64,000 bases of DNA from Bacteroidota bacterium (GTDB lineage: Bacteria; Bacteroidota; Bacteroidia; UKL13-3): the NCBI GenBank assembly GCA_947457395.1, contig CANGVA010000002.1:1-64000 (forward strand), read 5' to 3'. The position numbers were made by a program, and so were the translations under genes. How positions within the stretch are numbered: the first letter of the stretch is position 1; each line of letters opens with the position of its first letter. Positions 18,801 through 28,908 of the stretch are shown here, one piece after another. The notes under the pieces were generated by a model, which had not been told where the DNA came from, ran no database searches, and saw only the letters and a program-made list of their open reading frames with translations.

Positions 18801-21800
18801 TAGCTTACAGTCGTGTTTGCAGCAGGCAATCCTGATGCAACTGCTGCAGGTGGTGTGGCAGTTGGCACTGTGGCTAGCTGCGTACTACCTATAGTTATAC
18901 CAAAACCGGCAGTTGTGCCGCGGCTATTGCCGGCAAAGTCAGTATTTAAGTTATTAACTTGTGCACCTGCAATACCTTTACCAAATACATACCAGCTTTC
19001 GCTTGCTGTGGTTGAAGTATTTAAATTACCTGTAGCAGCATTTGGGAAGAGATTGGCCAAATTTAATTGTCCGGCTCCTGTACCTGCCTGCATGTAATAG
19101 CTCCAAGCGTCAGAACCAGAGTTGGTACTCCAATTGCTTAAATTGTTTGAACCCAATCCCCACTGTCCAACAGTTCCGGAATTAGTGGTAACAAATAAAT
19201 TGTATTGACTTGAGTTTGAAGTCCAAGAGAAGTTACTAGGTGCGGGCGTTTGATTAGCTATGGCAAAATGCACACCGGTACCGCCAGCCCTGTTGTTAGC
19301 GAAAATGTTGTTTCTTATGTTCAGATACGTGTTCAACTCACTAGCTGAGTTATTGCCGCGTAGGAATGCATAACTGTTTTGATTTCCTATGGCTGTACCA
19401 GTTATCATTACAGAGTTGTTTATTGCGTTTAGCGTATAAACTGTTGAACTCATGTTTAACCAAATACCAATCAACTGGGTATTGAGAGAAGAACCTGTTC
19501 CTAAAGCTATCTGATTATTGGTTATAAATGAATTGATTGAGCCACTTGTAATATTTATTGCTGATACACTTGGTGTAGGCAATAAACTGGTAGAGGTAGA
19601 AGCATTCGTTAAGTCATAAATTCTGTTTGCATCAATGATAATACCTTGACCACCAGATAGCATAATACCTGTAACGTTTGGCGTTACGGCAGAACTTGTA
19701 TTTAATGAACGTAAACCAAAAATGGTATTGTTTCTAATAACCGGTATAGTTGCTGAGCCAACAGCAACATTTATACCCATAACCGAACCGCTGCTAAATG
19801 TATTTAAAATATTGGTTGAATTGCTGGTCAGATTGCTGATGGTGTTATTAAAACAATTTGGAATTGAACCATTGGCAAGTTGAATACCACGAACAATCAT
19901 AGTTGATTGTGTATTGGGTATGTGCATATTGCGAATGGTATTGTTGGCCACGTTATAACTTGGAATAAAGTTAAGAGGCACAGATGCATTTATCCCTGTA
20001 AGTGTGCCGGTGCCGAGCAACTGAATGCTATTTGTTAAAGTACTTCCAATAGTGTTACCGCTAATTGAAGATACTGCGCCATTGGTTGCCTGTATAGCAG
20101 AGAAGTTTGCAGTTAAGCCTGAGGTTCCAATAACCAAACCTGCCAAGGTATTATTTTCAATTACACAATTATTTTGGCCCTGGTAAGTAATACCGGTGTG
20201 TGAGGTGGCATTAGCATATATAATGCTATTATTATTTGTAAGGCTACCAACAGTATTGTTGGTGATAGAAATATTGCCATTATCACTGATAATTGCATTA
20301 AACTGTGAACTGCCCGGGCTGCTAAAGTTTAAATTTGCAACAGTATTGTTAGAAACATTGGTAGTAGCACCTGTACCAACCGCTGCACGTATACCTAAAA
20401 ATGCTGTTGTGAAACTGGTACTGCTCCATGCTGCTCCACCGCAATTTGCTGCCGAGCCACCAATAAAGTTTCCTGAAATATTATTTCCGCTTGAATTGTT
20501 ATTGGTGAAGAAATTGATGCCTACAAATTGGGTTGCCGTTGGTAAGGTAACACCTAAATTATTATACATGCTATTACCCGTAATAACATATCCATTACCA
20601 TTTAGGTTGGCAACCGCTATGCCTGAGTTGGCAAAATTTAAAATTTCATTGGAAGCAAATACATTTCCTGCATTAAGTGCAACAGAAGAACCATTACTAT
20701 AAATGCCGAAGTTAGGTATACCTGCTGGCAATGCAAGGGTTGAGTTGTTTCGAATAATACATCCTGTTATACTGTCTTGTGAAGTTCCGGTTGTACCGCT
20801 TGTTACCAATAAGGATACAACACCAGCAGCGGCTGAGGTGTTTCCGCCTTCGATAATCAGGTTATTCAACCGTGCCCCCTGAGCTCCGTTGCTTAATAGA
20901 ATGGTTGAGGCCGTTGTATTGTTGTTGCGAATTAACAATCTTCTTAAGGTTGATAAGCCATTGGCAGGCACACCTGATATTTTTACATTATTTGCTCCGT
21001 TGATATTAATCAATGCATTGGCTGCATTTCCTTCTACCAAGAACGTAGATGTAGTGCCTGAATCTGGTCTAATAGTAAGGGCAAAGGTTCCTGCACCTGG
21101 ACCATCTTGTGAAAGCGTATTTAATGATACCGCACCCGTTTCATTTAACAAGTCTGAGGTAATATGAGCAAACACATTTCCTCCCATGGTACGGCTATTC
21201 ATAAACTCAAAGAAACCACCTGCTCCTGTGAGTGAGGTATAGGTTGAAGTGGCACCAACTAGGAAAACCGTATTTGCCGGAATGATAGGCAAGAAATTAT
21301 ATCTGTTTGGATTGGTTGGATAGGTGGTAATGGTATTTACGTTGGTGGCTATGGCGTATGGTGAGTTAGACACGACATTACCTGCCAAATCCTGCGCAAT
21401 TACAAAATACCTGATGGTATCATTAACAGTTAATGTACCCATCACAGAATAGTCAATACCAAAGTTAAATGTAGCGTTGGTAGCCGATCCGGTAAAACTA
21501 GTTGGACCAGTACTGAACCAATTTGTGAGATCTTTGGTGTAATATACACGTGGCGCATTTGCACCTGCAGTGTGTATACCATTATTATCAGTGATGTTTA
21601 CTCCAGAGAATGTTCTAACACCAGAGAATGTACCGCTATTAATAAGTGGGGTAAATGTAATAACCGGAGGAAAAACATCCGGTATTTGGTTAAAGTTACC
21701 TGCATGGGCTCCTATATCTGAAGAAGTAAGACCCGAGCGACTATTACCATAAAAATCTGTTGCAACAGCTACAGATGCGTCACCACTGCGCTCAATTGGC

Positions 21801-24800
21801 GTAGAGCCTTGCACATCTAGTATTACTCCTGCATAAGGTCCTGAAGCAGCTGCTACAAAATTAGGATTACCTGAACCACTTGCCCTATCTAAACCTGTTG
21901 ATGCCTGCCAGCTTCCGGTCGTTCCTCCCAATAAAGCAAAGTCGGCACTGGTACCTCCTGCAAATCCTCCCGTTCCGGTAACGTTAAATAAATTAAAGTT
22001 ACTATTAATATTCAAGGTTGTTGCCAGTTTTACGGCATAATTCTTACCGGTTGCATTTGTGCCATTGTTTGCACGGTTTGCAAAGATGTTATTCCTAATG
22101 TCAATTACATTTACAAAGCCAGTAATATCAGCAATATTTCCGCCAATTTCAATTGCTGCAGTATTGGCTGCACCTGATTGTGGCTCACCACCTATCAATA
22201 TGGTATTGTGGTAGTAGTTGTTAGCTGTAGTATTGGTATTCCTTTGCAAAATACCAACAGTTGCTCTTGCACTGGTATCTGCTGTTCCTGAAGAGTCTAT
22301 ACCTAAGCGAATCATGTTATTGGCAAAGGTAGAACGACCAAAATTGTTCATAACACCAACAATGATAGGAACATTAGGTGCCTGTGCATTAGAGCTCAAA
22401 CTGTGAACGAGGTTTCTTGAAACGCTGGCTACATTTCCATTAAATGAATTTGAGCCCTGATAGTAAATACCTATGATAGAGCCTGCAGTATTGGCTGTGA
22501 GTCTTAAGTTTCTAACTATATTGTTATCGGTAGACTGGTTTGGAGATTGGGTATAATTAACAATTCCAATCAATGCAGCATCTTGACCCTGATTGATGGT
22601 GTTGCTGGATGAATACAGGTTCTGTACAATATTATTTTGAACCATATACTGTTGCGTAGTTGAGTTGTATGTATTTTGAATACCAATCAACTGCGTGCCG
22701 GAAGCAGAACCAGGTGTTGAAACAAAACTATCAATTACGTTATTATTTGTGTTATGGATACCGGCACCCCAACCTGTATTGGCTATTCCTGTTAAAGCAT
22801 TATAAGGCCCAAAACCACCAGACCAACTGATATTATTTGTCAATGTTGATGCGGTAAAGAAACCAGCCAATGTATTGTTATTTACGCTATTAACACCTGC
22901 TGTAGTAAAAATACCAATTGTTTGATGTGCTGATGTGCTGCGAACTTGTAAGTTACGTATGTTGTTATTTAAAATAAACTGGTTGTTGCTCGAAGACTGC
23001 ATCATAATTCCAATTAGTGCAGCACTAGTATATGTGCTGGTATTGGTGGTTGATGTTAGAATAAGGTTACGAATCAGATTATTATTTACGTTGGAAACAT
23101 TTGAAGATCCGTTCGAAATTAAAATACCTGTAATTGCAGCAGTGGTGCTGGTACCATAGTTGAAAATATTCACCACCGTATCATTGGTAATGGTAGTATT
23201 ACCTGATGTTGCAGAATGGATACCTTGTAAACGGCTGTTTGAAGCGGCTGTAAAAATAATTGATGTAGCAGAATCGTTAAAGTTTCCTACACGATTACCG
23301 TTTATGGTATACACAGCTGCTGAGCCCGTGGCAAAAATACCTGTCATACCGCTAAAACCTGTTATGCGAACATTGCTTACAACGTTATTATTAACTAACG
23401 TACCGGCACCAGAACCCGCAGAAATATTCATTGCCACAAACTGGCTACTGCTTATCAAATTAGTACCACCTGTAAATGGAGCTGTACCACCAATCCAGTT
23501 TCCGGAAACATTATTGTTCTCAGATGTTAATCCTGGTGTAAATGAAATGCCATTAAAACCGGTTGTCATTCCTGCAGGTAAAGCATTAAAATAAACATGG
23601 TTGCTAGTAATTGTAAAATTGTTACCTGATGAGTTACCTATCACATTGATTGCGGAATTAGTACAGTTATACAAGAAGTTTCCTGTTATGCGGAAATTGG
23701 CATTCAACCTTGGAGACGTGCCATTAATATATATTCCATTAGCTGGCAAGCTTGAGGTTAATGAAGTTTGATCCTGACGGAAATGACATCCCTGCACCAA
23801 CACATTGCTTACACCGCTCGTAGCCGGTAACGTAGTAGGCTGAACAAAGAAAGTTCCGCTTGCAGTTGATGAAACACGGCTTTCAAAAATTACATTAACA
23901 AATGTATCGTTAATGCCTCCGTTAATAAAAGAGATTGCAGGAGTGGAAATTGAAGAAGAACGAATAATCAAATTTGTATCTCCGGGAGCACCAATTGGAG
24001 ACCAACCAAGCATTCTGAAACCATTCACATTATTTAACTGAATAATGCCATTTGCGTTCGCAGTTGATGTAGAAATAATTCTTTGCGCATTCACATCCGG
24101 TCTGATGGTTACGGTATAGCCACCTGCCCCGGCTTCATTCCATCTGTTCAATGAGAAGTTTAGCGGCTCAGTAATATTTGATGTAATCAGCGCTTCTGTA
24201 TTTGCTCCTACTATTCCATTGTTTATTGCCTCAAATAATCCACCGGGGCCGGTTAACGTAGGATAGATTTGTCCGGTACCTACTAAAATAGAAGTAGGCA
24301 ATGGATCTAGAACCCTATATGCACTTGGCTGGGCAGGATAAGTGGTGATGGATGCAACCCCTGTTGCAGATGCAAACATAGGGCTTGAGTTAAAGTTCGC
24401 ACCTAATGAATCTTCTGCACCTACAAAGTAGTAAACGGAGTCGCCTGAGGTTAATCCGCCTAAATTGGCAGGGTTAATATTAAATGTCCAAGAACCATTA
24501 AATCTGTTACCGGATGTTAGGATACCGGTTGTATCAAACCATGTACCTGCAGCATTCTTCTTGAAATAAATTCTTGGGCGTTTATTGCCTTGTAAAGGAA
24601 GTCCACCACCATCAATAATGGTAGCGGAAAGGGTGCGTAACCCAGGATTAGATGTATTTATAAGAGGCGTGTAAGTAATGATTGGCGCATTCACATCGCT
24701 GAGAATACTGTCGCGACCTGAGAATGCTCCAATATCAGCTGGCGACAAGGTATCTCTTAGATTGCCATTAAAGTCAAGCGATAACACAGATGCAATTGAA

Positions 24801-27800
24801 GGATCTCCGCCACGCTCTGCATTATTTGGCGAAGGAAGACCCATATTAACAGACTGAAAATCCCCTGTTGCATTGCTAAAGTTCAGTGTGGCAACACCTG
24901 AAGCTCCATCTCTTAATACACCGGCCTCCCAATCCGAAAGTGTGGTGTAATTTGTTGCCAGCAACCTTCCTGTAAAATTGGTCGCACTGGTGCTAATATC
25001 ATATATATTATTATCTATAGTGTGATTGAGCATGTTAGCCCCACTATTTCTAATTGCAAAATGTTGTCCCGTACCACCGGCATTTGCTGCACGGTTTGCG
25101 AAAATATTGTTCCTGATATCGGTAAATCCCGGAATGGTAATATTGCCGGAAATATCAATAGCAACTACCTGACCAGACCCGGTTGTAGGTTGAGTTTCTA
25201 CGTAAACAGTATTATGTAATATTCTGTTTTGTATTTGTCCGCTTGAATTTAGGTGAATGCCACGTAGGTTAACCGGACGCGTGAGCGCTAAACCAGCAGT
25301 GTCACGCCCCAAACGAATAACATTATTGGTTGTGTTTGTATTTCCGCCACTGATTTGAATACCGGTCATGGTAGCCAAACCCGTTCCGGTATTATCCATA
25401 TTAAAGCTATGTATAAAATTACCGTTTACGGCAATATTGGTATTACCAACAATTGTGGTTGAGCCTGAATAAATAATTCCAAAAACACCTGGTGAACTTG
25501 TACCGGTAGCGTAAGAAACCAAAGAATGAATAGTGTTATTAGATACAGTTTGATTGGTAGCAAAAGATTGGTTATTGATACCAACAATTCCTGTTGCCGA
25601 AGTAGTAAGTGAACGCAGATTTCTTATTGTATTGCCACGAACCACTGAACCGGCACCGCTTGAAAATACAATACCATTTATTTGAGAAGAGTTGGCACTT
25701 AATGCATTGTCAAAGTTTGAAATAGTATTATTGGCAACAATTTGCGGATTGAATGCCGACCAGTTTATGCCATTTATACAAGCACTTGTGCTGGTTGATG
25801 CACTGCTGCTGCGCAAGCTAAAATTACGGATGATGTTATTGCTAACGTTTACTGATCCTGAAGTCATTACAATACCGTTTATGGAATAGCCGATATTGGT
25901 TTGGCGAAGCAGGAAACTATCCAAAACATTGTTGCGCACAAAATTATTGTTGTTACCGGTTAAAGCGCCAATACCTAAGATATTAGATGAATTGTTTATT
26001 GTATTGGCACCGTTGGATTGACTATAAAGCTGCTTAATAATATTATTCTCGGCAACATTGGTACCACCCGAAAGAATAATTCCTGCCATACGTGCACCGC
26101 CTGCAGTACCAGCAGGAAGCTCTGTGCCAACAGGACCATAATAAATTGCGCAGGAATCGGATGGGTCGTTTCCGCCAATGGTATTGTTATTTACAAATTG
26201 GTTTGGACTAAAACTTTGCATAACAATACCATTCCATGCACAAGCAGTAGTAGAACCGGTATTGGTAGAACGAGTGCTCATGGCACGTATGAGGTTACCA
26301 TTTACATTGGAAACATTGTTGCTACCTGATTGCACCACAATACCCCTAACGGCAGTAATCGTAGAGTTTCCTGCGTTATTGATATTGGATAATATATTGT
26401 TTTCAATGGTAACGTTATTTCCTGTACCTGACAAAATACTGGTAAACAAGCCATTGATATTAGCAAATACGCTATTGGTATCTGTTAAATGGCCAATGGT
26501 ATTATTGGTTACGGTTGCAACACCTGGATTTAGAACTGATATACCAACATGGTTATTGGTATTTGCAATGTTCATTAATCTCAAGCTACGAATGGTATTA
26601 TTGGTAATGGTATTGCCTGTAACCGGGCCTCCACTGGCTCTAATGCCTATAAATGAGATGGAGCTGGTAATTACCCAGCGGCTACCTGCAGTTATAGGAG
26701 CCTGCGATGCATTGCCGCCTATAAAATTGCCACTAATAATATTGTTATTGGAATTTGAATTGGTGCTTGGGTTAAAATCTATACAGATAATTGGATTGAG
26801 TGAAGTTGTAAATGCCGTATCATAGAAGCTATTGCCTCTGATACGCCAATTACTGCCATTACCTGCATTAATCGGGGTAACGAAAATTGCGTTTTGTGTA
26901 AATCCGTTAAAATCATTGGAGTCTATCGTATTGTTGTTGTTTTGGAAAATGGATGACTGTCCGTCAGAAACAATTGCCTTGGTGTATTGCAAACCACCAG
27001 AACGGGCAAAATAGTTATTTACGATAGAGATACTGTCATTACCGGTGGCTAAACCAACATTGGTACCACCTATATATACAGCTCCAAAAACGGGTTGGGT
27101 TGCGGTATTGGTGTTATTATTTGCTGATCTTATAATGGTGCTGCGTATGGTAGTTCCAACAGCATCGTTAATGCAACGTATAACAGTTGCTGTGGTTAGG
27201 TTACTTTGGTTCTCTATAGTTAGCTCTCTGGTTTGTGGGCTGGCGCTAGGGCTGCCATCAAATCTTACATATTTTGCTCCATTTAAGATAAAAATTGATG
27301 TGGCATTATTTCCAATAATTGACGGATTGGCACCAACAGCCGGTCTAATTGTTAACGTGTTAATTGATGACATGCCATTATAAGCACCAATCGTTATTGG
27401 GAAAACTTCACCGGTAGCAGTTGAGTAAACCGGGTCAATTAATTGTAAGGTTATTGGGCTCGATGCTCCCCTGCTGTTCAAATCAGCTACTGCAAGTGTA
27501 ATTGAACTGTAATCACCTGCAGCACCAACAGTATATATACCCGACATTGGAGGAATAATAGTACGACCTGCTCCCGGAGGGGTTGTAGGAGATGGGGTAT
27601 ATGCGCTTCCCCCCACAGTTAAACCTGTGCAAGCTGCATTAATTACTCCTGTTGAAACCGCACTGCTCACGTCATAAGCCAGCCAGAAATAGTTGGTATC
27701 TGATGGGTTAAATGATCCTGTTAAAGTACGCACACTATTAAAGCTAAAAGAGCCTGAAGGGTTGGCTACTGTTGAGCCAAACTGATTGGTTTGTGCATAA

Positions 27801-28657
27801 ACAGGAGAGTTACCTGTATAGTATAAACGTGCATTGCTAATGGCATTTGCAGGTGTGGTTCCTGTGGTGTTAAAATTAAATGCTGTTGCATTTAATGGAT
27901 TCGTAAAACCATTTGATGCTACTTTAACGCATAGCATTTCCTGATTAGTTGAGCCAATGCCCACACCACCAGTATTTGATTGCGTGATGGCGGTGCTGCT
28001 ATAAGTCATTGGAGCAACACCCGCAACTGAAATTTCGTCAATATAGATATTGTTATACCAATCTGTAGTTGTTCTAAAGAAGAGGAATAAATTAGGATTC
28101 AGCGCTGGGTTATTGGTTAAAGAAGATGGAATGATAAAAGTATACAAGTACCAACCTGCTGTGGTTACTACCGGATACCTCGTCATGTTTGCATATACAC
28201 TATCAATCAAAATTGAATTACCTTGGTTGTTGCTGTTTCCTGCAAACAATGAAACACGGGCTTCAGTAGTGAATGTAGAATTGTTATGCCTCAATACCCT
28301 AAAAGTCACCGCTACACCATTGCCAGGATTTAAAGAGGCAACAGGAATGGCAGGGGAAGCAAGAACAGCATTACCTGGTACATTCTGATTCCAAGAGTCA
28401 TATTGAGCCATACCAGCGCCTGCAAAAGGGCCTCCGGTGTATGGAGCAGCGCTTGATGCAAGTGTGGCCCTTGTCCATTGCATTGTGCCTGCCTGTGCGG
28501 TTGATGTCCAACCTGTGCCCAATGGTGCGGCTACAGTATCAAAATTGTTTTGCACAAGAATCTGCGCTCTTGCGGGCAAGATTGCCAGAAAGGTAGAAAA
28601 AATCAGCCCTAAGAGAGCTGGGATTTTTCTCAATGAAAAGTTGTAAACGTGTTTCAT
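15890..28657 (-). CDS. Giant secreted surface protein: three beta-helix modules, four IPT/TIG domains, T9SS type A sorting domain
   Basis: The protein has 4255 residues. Order of parts: signal peptide (1-31); jelly-roll/choice-of-anchor-like domain (~32-215); a domain like the N-terminal part of BNR-repeat neuraminidases (~216-370); then three large Asn/Ser/Thr-rich modules starting near 371, 1452 and 2456, each a long series of short NNTI/NNxI turns typical of right-handed parallel beta-helices and ending in a conserved RNNIFAN segment. Linkers near 1320-1450 and 2322-2452 are homologous (PPVITFTPLIN type). Four IPT/TIG domains follow (~3412-3739), then a further beta-rich region, and a type A sorting domain (~4170-4255, VYPNPFTQ...LVKTGN). 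The role is probably adhesion or polysaccharide contact, inferred from the folds; no catalytic site is evident. The gene is intact with no frameshift seen. Confidence 0.95.
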   Translation of the reverse strand: MKHVYNFSLRKIPALLGLIFSTFLAILPARAQILVQNNFDTVAAPLGTGWTSTAQAGTMQWTRATLASSAAPYTGGPFAGAGMAQYDSWNQNVPGNAVLASPAIPVASLNPGNGVAVTFRVLRHNNSTFTTEARVSLFAGNSNNQGNSILIDSVYANMTRYPVVTTAGWYLYTFIIPSSLTNNPALNPNLFLFFRTTTDWYNNIYIDEISVAGVAPMTYSSTAITQSNTGGVGIGSTNQEMLCVKVASNGFTNPLNATAFNFNTTGTTPANAISNARLYYTGNSPVYAQTNQFGSTVANPSGSFSFNSVRTLTGSFNPSDTNYFWLAYDVSSAVSTGVINAACTGLTVGGSAYTPSPTTPPGAGRTIIPPMSGIYTVGAAGDYSSITLAVADLNSRGASSPITLQLIDPVYSTATGEVFPITIGAYNGMSSINTLTIRPAVGANPSIIGNNATSIFILNGAKYVRFDGSPSASPQTRELTIENQSNLTTATVIRCINDAVGTTIRSTIIRSANNNTNTATQPVFGAVYIGGTNVGLATGNDSISIVNNYFARSGGLQYTKAIVSDGQSSIFQNNNNTIDSNDFNGFTQNAIFVTPINAGNGSNWRIRGNSFYDTAFTTSLNPIICIDFNPSTNSNSNNNIISGNFIGGNASQAPITAGSRWVITSSISFIGIRASGGPVTGNTITNNTIRSLRLMNIANTNNHVGISVLNPGVATVTNNTIGHLTDTNSVFANINGLFTSILSGTGNNVTIENNILSNINNAGNSTITAVRGIVVQSGSNNVSNVNGNLIRAMSTRSTNTGSTTACAWNGIVMQSFSPNQFVNNNTIGGNDPSDSCAIYYGPVGTELPAGTAGGARMAGIILSGGTNVAENNIIKQLYSQSNGANTINNSSNILGIGALTGNNNNFVRNNVLDSFLLRQTNIGYSINGIVMTSGSVNVSNNIIRNFSLRSSSASTSTSACINGINWSAFNPQIVANNTISNFDNALSANSSQINGIVFSSGAGSVVRGNTIRNLRSLTTSATGIVGINNQSFATNQTVSNNTIHSLVSYATGTSSPGVFGIIYSGSTTIVGNTNIAVNGNFIHSFNMDNTGTGLATMTGIQISGGNTNTTNNVIRLGRDTAGLALTRPVNLRGIHLNSSGQIQNRILHNTVYVETQPTTGSGQVVAIDISGNITIPGFTDIRNNIFANRAANAGGTGQHFAIRNSGANMLNHTIDNNIYDISTSATNFTGRLLATNYTTLSDWEAGVLRDGASGVATLNFSNATGDFQSVNMGLPSPNNAERGGDPSIASVLSLDFNGNLRDTLSPADIGAFSGRDSILSDVNAPIITYTPLINTSNPGLRTLSATIIDGGGLPLQGNKRPRIYFKKNAAGTWFDTTGILTSGNRFNGSWTFNINPANLGGLTSGDSVYYFVGAEDSLGANFNSSPMFASATGVASITTYPAQPSAYRVLDPLPTSILVGTGQIYPTLTGPGGLFEAINNGIVGANTEALITSNITEPLNFSLNRWNEAGAGGYTVTIRPDVNAQRIISTSTANANGIIQLNNVNGFRMLGWSPIGAPGDTNLIIRSSSISTPAISFINGGINDTFVNVIFESRVSSTASGTFFVQPTTLPATSGVSNVLVQGCHFRQDQTSLTSSLPANGIYINGTSPRLNANFRITGNFLYNCTNSAINVIGNSSGNNFTITSNHVYFNALPAGMTTGFNGISFTPGLTSENNNVSGNWIGGTAPFTGGTNLISSSQFVAMNISAGSGAGTLVNNNVVSNVRITGFSGMTGIFATGSAAVYTINGNRVGNFNDSATSIIFTAASNSRLQGIHSATSGNTTITNDTVVNIFNYGTSTTAAITGILISNGSSNVSNVNNNLIRNLILTSTTNTSTYTSAALIGIMMQSSSNNQFILNNNIRNLQVRSTSAHQTIGIFTTAGVNSVNNNTLAGFFTASTLTNNISWSGGFGPYNALTGIANTGWGAGIHNTNNNVIDSFVSTPGSASGTQLIGIQNTYNSTTQQYMVQNNIVQNLYSSSNTINQGQDAALIGIVNYTQSPNQSTDNNIVRNLRLTANTAGSIIGIYYQGSNSFNGNVASVSRNLVHSLSSNAQAPNVPIIVGVMNNFGRSTFANNMIRLGIDSSGTADTSARATVGILQRNTNTTANNYYHNTILIGGEPQSGAANTAAIEIGGNIADITGFVNVIDIRNNIFANRANNGTNATGKNYAVKLATTLNINSNFNLFNVTGTGGFAGGTSADFALLGGTTGSWQASTGLDRASGSGNPNFVAAASGPYAGVILDVQGSTPIERSGDASVAVATDFYGNSRSGLTSSDIGAHAGNFNQIPDVFPPVITFTPLINSGTFSGVRTFSGVNITDNNGIHTAGANAPRVYYTKDLTNWFSTGPTSFTGSATNATFNFGIDYSVMGTLTVNDTIRYFVIAQDLAGNVVSNSPYAIATNVNTITTYPTNPNRYNFLPIIPANTVFLVGATSTYTSLTGAGGFFEFMNSRTMGGNVFAHITSDLLNETGAVSLNTLSQDGPGAGTFALTIRPDSGTTSTFLVEGNAANALININGANNVKISGVPANGLSTLRRLLIRNNNTTASTILLSNGAQGARLNNLIIEGGNTSAAAGVVSLLVTSGTTGTSQDSITGCIIRNNSTLALPAGIPNFGIYSNGSSVALNAGNVFASNEILNFANSGIAVANLNGNGYVITGNSMYNNLGVTLPTATQFVGINFFTNNNSSGNNISGNFIGGSAANCGGAAWSSTSFTTAFLGIRAAVGTGATTNVSNNTVANLNFSSPGSSQFNAIISDNGNISITNNTVGSLTNNNSIIYANATSHTGITYQGQNNCVIENNTLAGLVIGTSGLTANFSAIQATNGAVSSISGNTIGSTLTNSIQLLGTGTLTGINASVPLNFIPSYNVANNTIRNMHIPNTQSTMIVRGIQLANGSIPNCFNNTISNLTSNSTNILNTFSSGSVMGINVAVGSATIPVIRNNTIFGLRSLNTSSAVTPNVTGIMLSGGQGIIIDANRIYDLTNASTSTSLLPTPSVSAINITSGSINSFITNNQIALGTGSSLNTQLIGIWLNMSSTVYTLNAINNSVMITGTAIGNQNSYAFLRGNNSASELNTYLNIRNNIFANNRAGGTGVHFAIANQTPAPSNFSWTSNSSQYNLFVTTNSGTVGQWGLGSNNLSNWSTNSGSDAWSYYMQAGTGAGQLNLANLFPNAATGNLNTSTTASESWYVFGKGIAGAQVNNLNTDFAGNSRGTTAGFGITIGSTQLATVPTATPPAAVASGLPAANTTVSYTFAARPVATINWGASAPTSATMLNFTGITAANQPSGSNANQYLRLDVSGGTTPYNYGVVLNYDPALLGAVSSAANLRVSTSTTGSTISSPVWVTNPVSNVNQINNTVTTTGLSTSLANMFFTATESNAPPVVNRFVPSTVSVGDSIRIFGRNFTGTTTTQFFNGVNQASYTIVNDTTIATTVPAGATTGVVSVTNSFGTGTSTAIVTVIQPPTITSFNPSSGTIGTTITITGSNFSSATQVRVNGTNVSSFVIVSSTSITAVVASGTTTGTVTVTNPAGTATSASSFTVLPAPSITSFTPASGAVGTTVTITGNNFNAITAVRFNGITASYTVNSVTEISVTVPAAATTGVITVVNGSGTGTSATNFTVLALPTITTISPSSGGVGTTVTINGTNLTGATAVSFNGTAASSFTVISSTQINAVVATGTTTGTVSVTTPAGTTSSSGNFTVISDLVVSTTTAVSGTYNNITVTSTGNAILSGTLTALGNTVVQSGGRMTFGTEILTGTGNFTAQNNSRLVIGSADGVSSSGIIGNIQVNGTRTIANGTVLEYNGSGNQQAGNLASAIDSLIVNTSTGDLLLSANLTVNTRIIFTSGRIRLGANNLTIGSAGVLTGVGSSSYVVTNGAGSLRRTVQNNATNILYPVGSITSYTPAQVQLNATSVTDIISVRVFDGVLANGTSGGNLTTSMVDRTWVVAEAVAGGSNATLSLTWNASDEVGSFNRNNSGVSFYRNTPASWMAPAAYVAATGSNPFTLIRSGLTLSTTPTAFAVGDNLANSTLPVQLTKLIANKAGEDVIVNWSTASEFNNSHFEVERSFNGADFELAGKVDGVGFTNSESNYNFVDEKAALNPTAQVIYYRLKQVDFDGKHTFYGPVAVNISKLVANVNVSVYPNPFTQQVNVQVVSPETGTMQISITDLQGRAVYTGAHEVNKGLQVLTVDGIDTLKDGVYFMNTSINGSVSRVKLVKTGN

Positions 28658-28856
28658 AATTATAATTGTTGTGTTATTTTATTGAATGAAATAGAGTTCA
28701 ATCTTGCGATTTCACAATTGAAATGCAATAGGAATTATTAAAATATTATTTATTAGTTTATAAAGTACTGTTTATCAGTATTAAATTAATTTTAAAAATG
28801 CCTGTTTAAGGATATTTTAAGTTTTCATCGCCTTTACATTTTTTTTGAGGCACCAT
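28658..28856. other. AT-rich leader region of the giant gene
   Basis: About 200 bases precede the giant gene on the minus strand. No exact TAnnTTTG box was found. It is AT-rich and ends at the terminator of the upstream endonuclease gene. Confidence 0.5.
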
Positions 28857-28891
28857 AAAAAAAGCCGCCCCGAACTTTCTGGGCGGCTTTT
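28857..28891 (-). terminator. Intrinsic terminator after the endonuclease gene
   Basis: AAAAGCCGCCC and GGGCGGCTTTT form an 11-base stem with a ten-base loop. On the minus strand it is followed by a run of T, just behind the endonuclease stop codon. Confidence 0.9.
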
Positions 28892-28908
28892 AAAATAATA
28901 TGATACAA

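Noticed and set aside
17256-27383. Many open frames on the plus strand across the giant gene, for example 17256-17810 and 26178-26825, rich in Val, Leu and Pro
   Set aside because: They are the complement of a Thr/Asn/Ser-rich coding sequence, have no start context or recognised domain, and the minus-strand protein is clearly coding.
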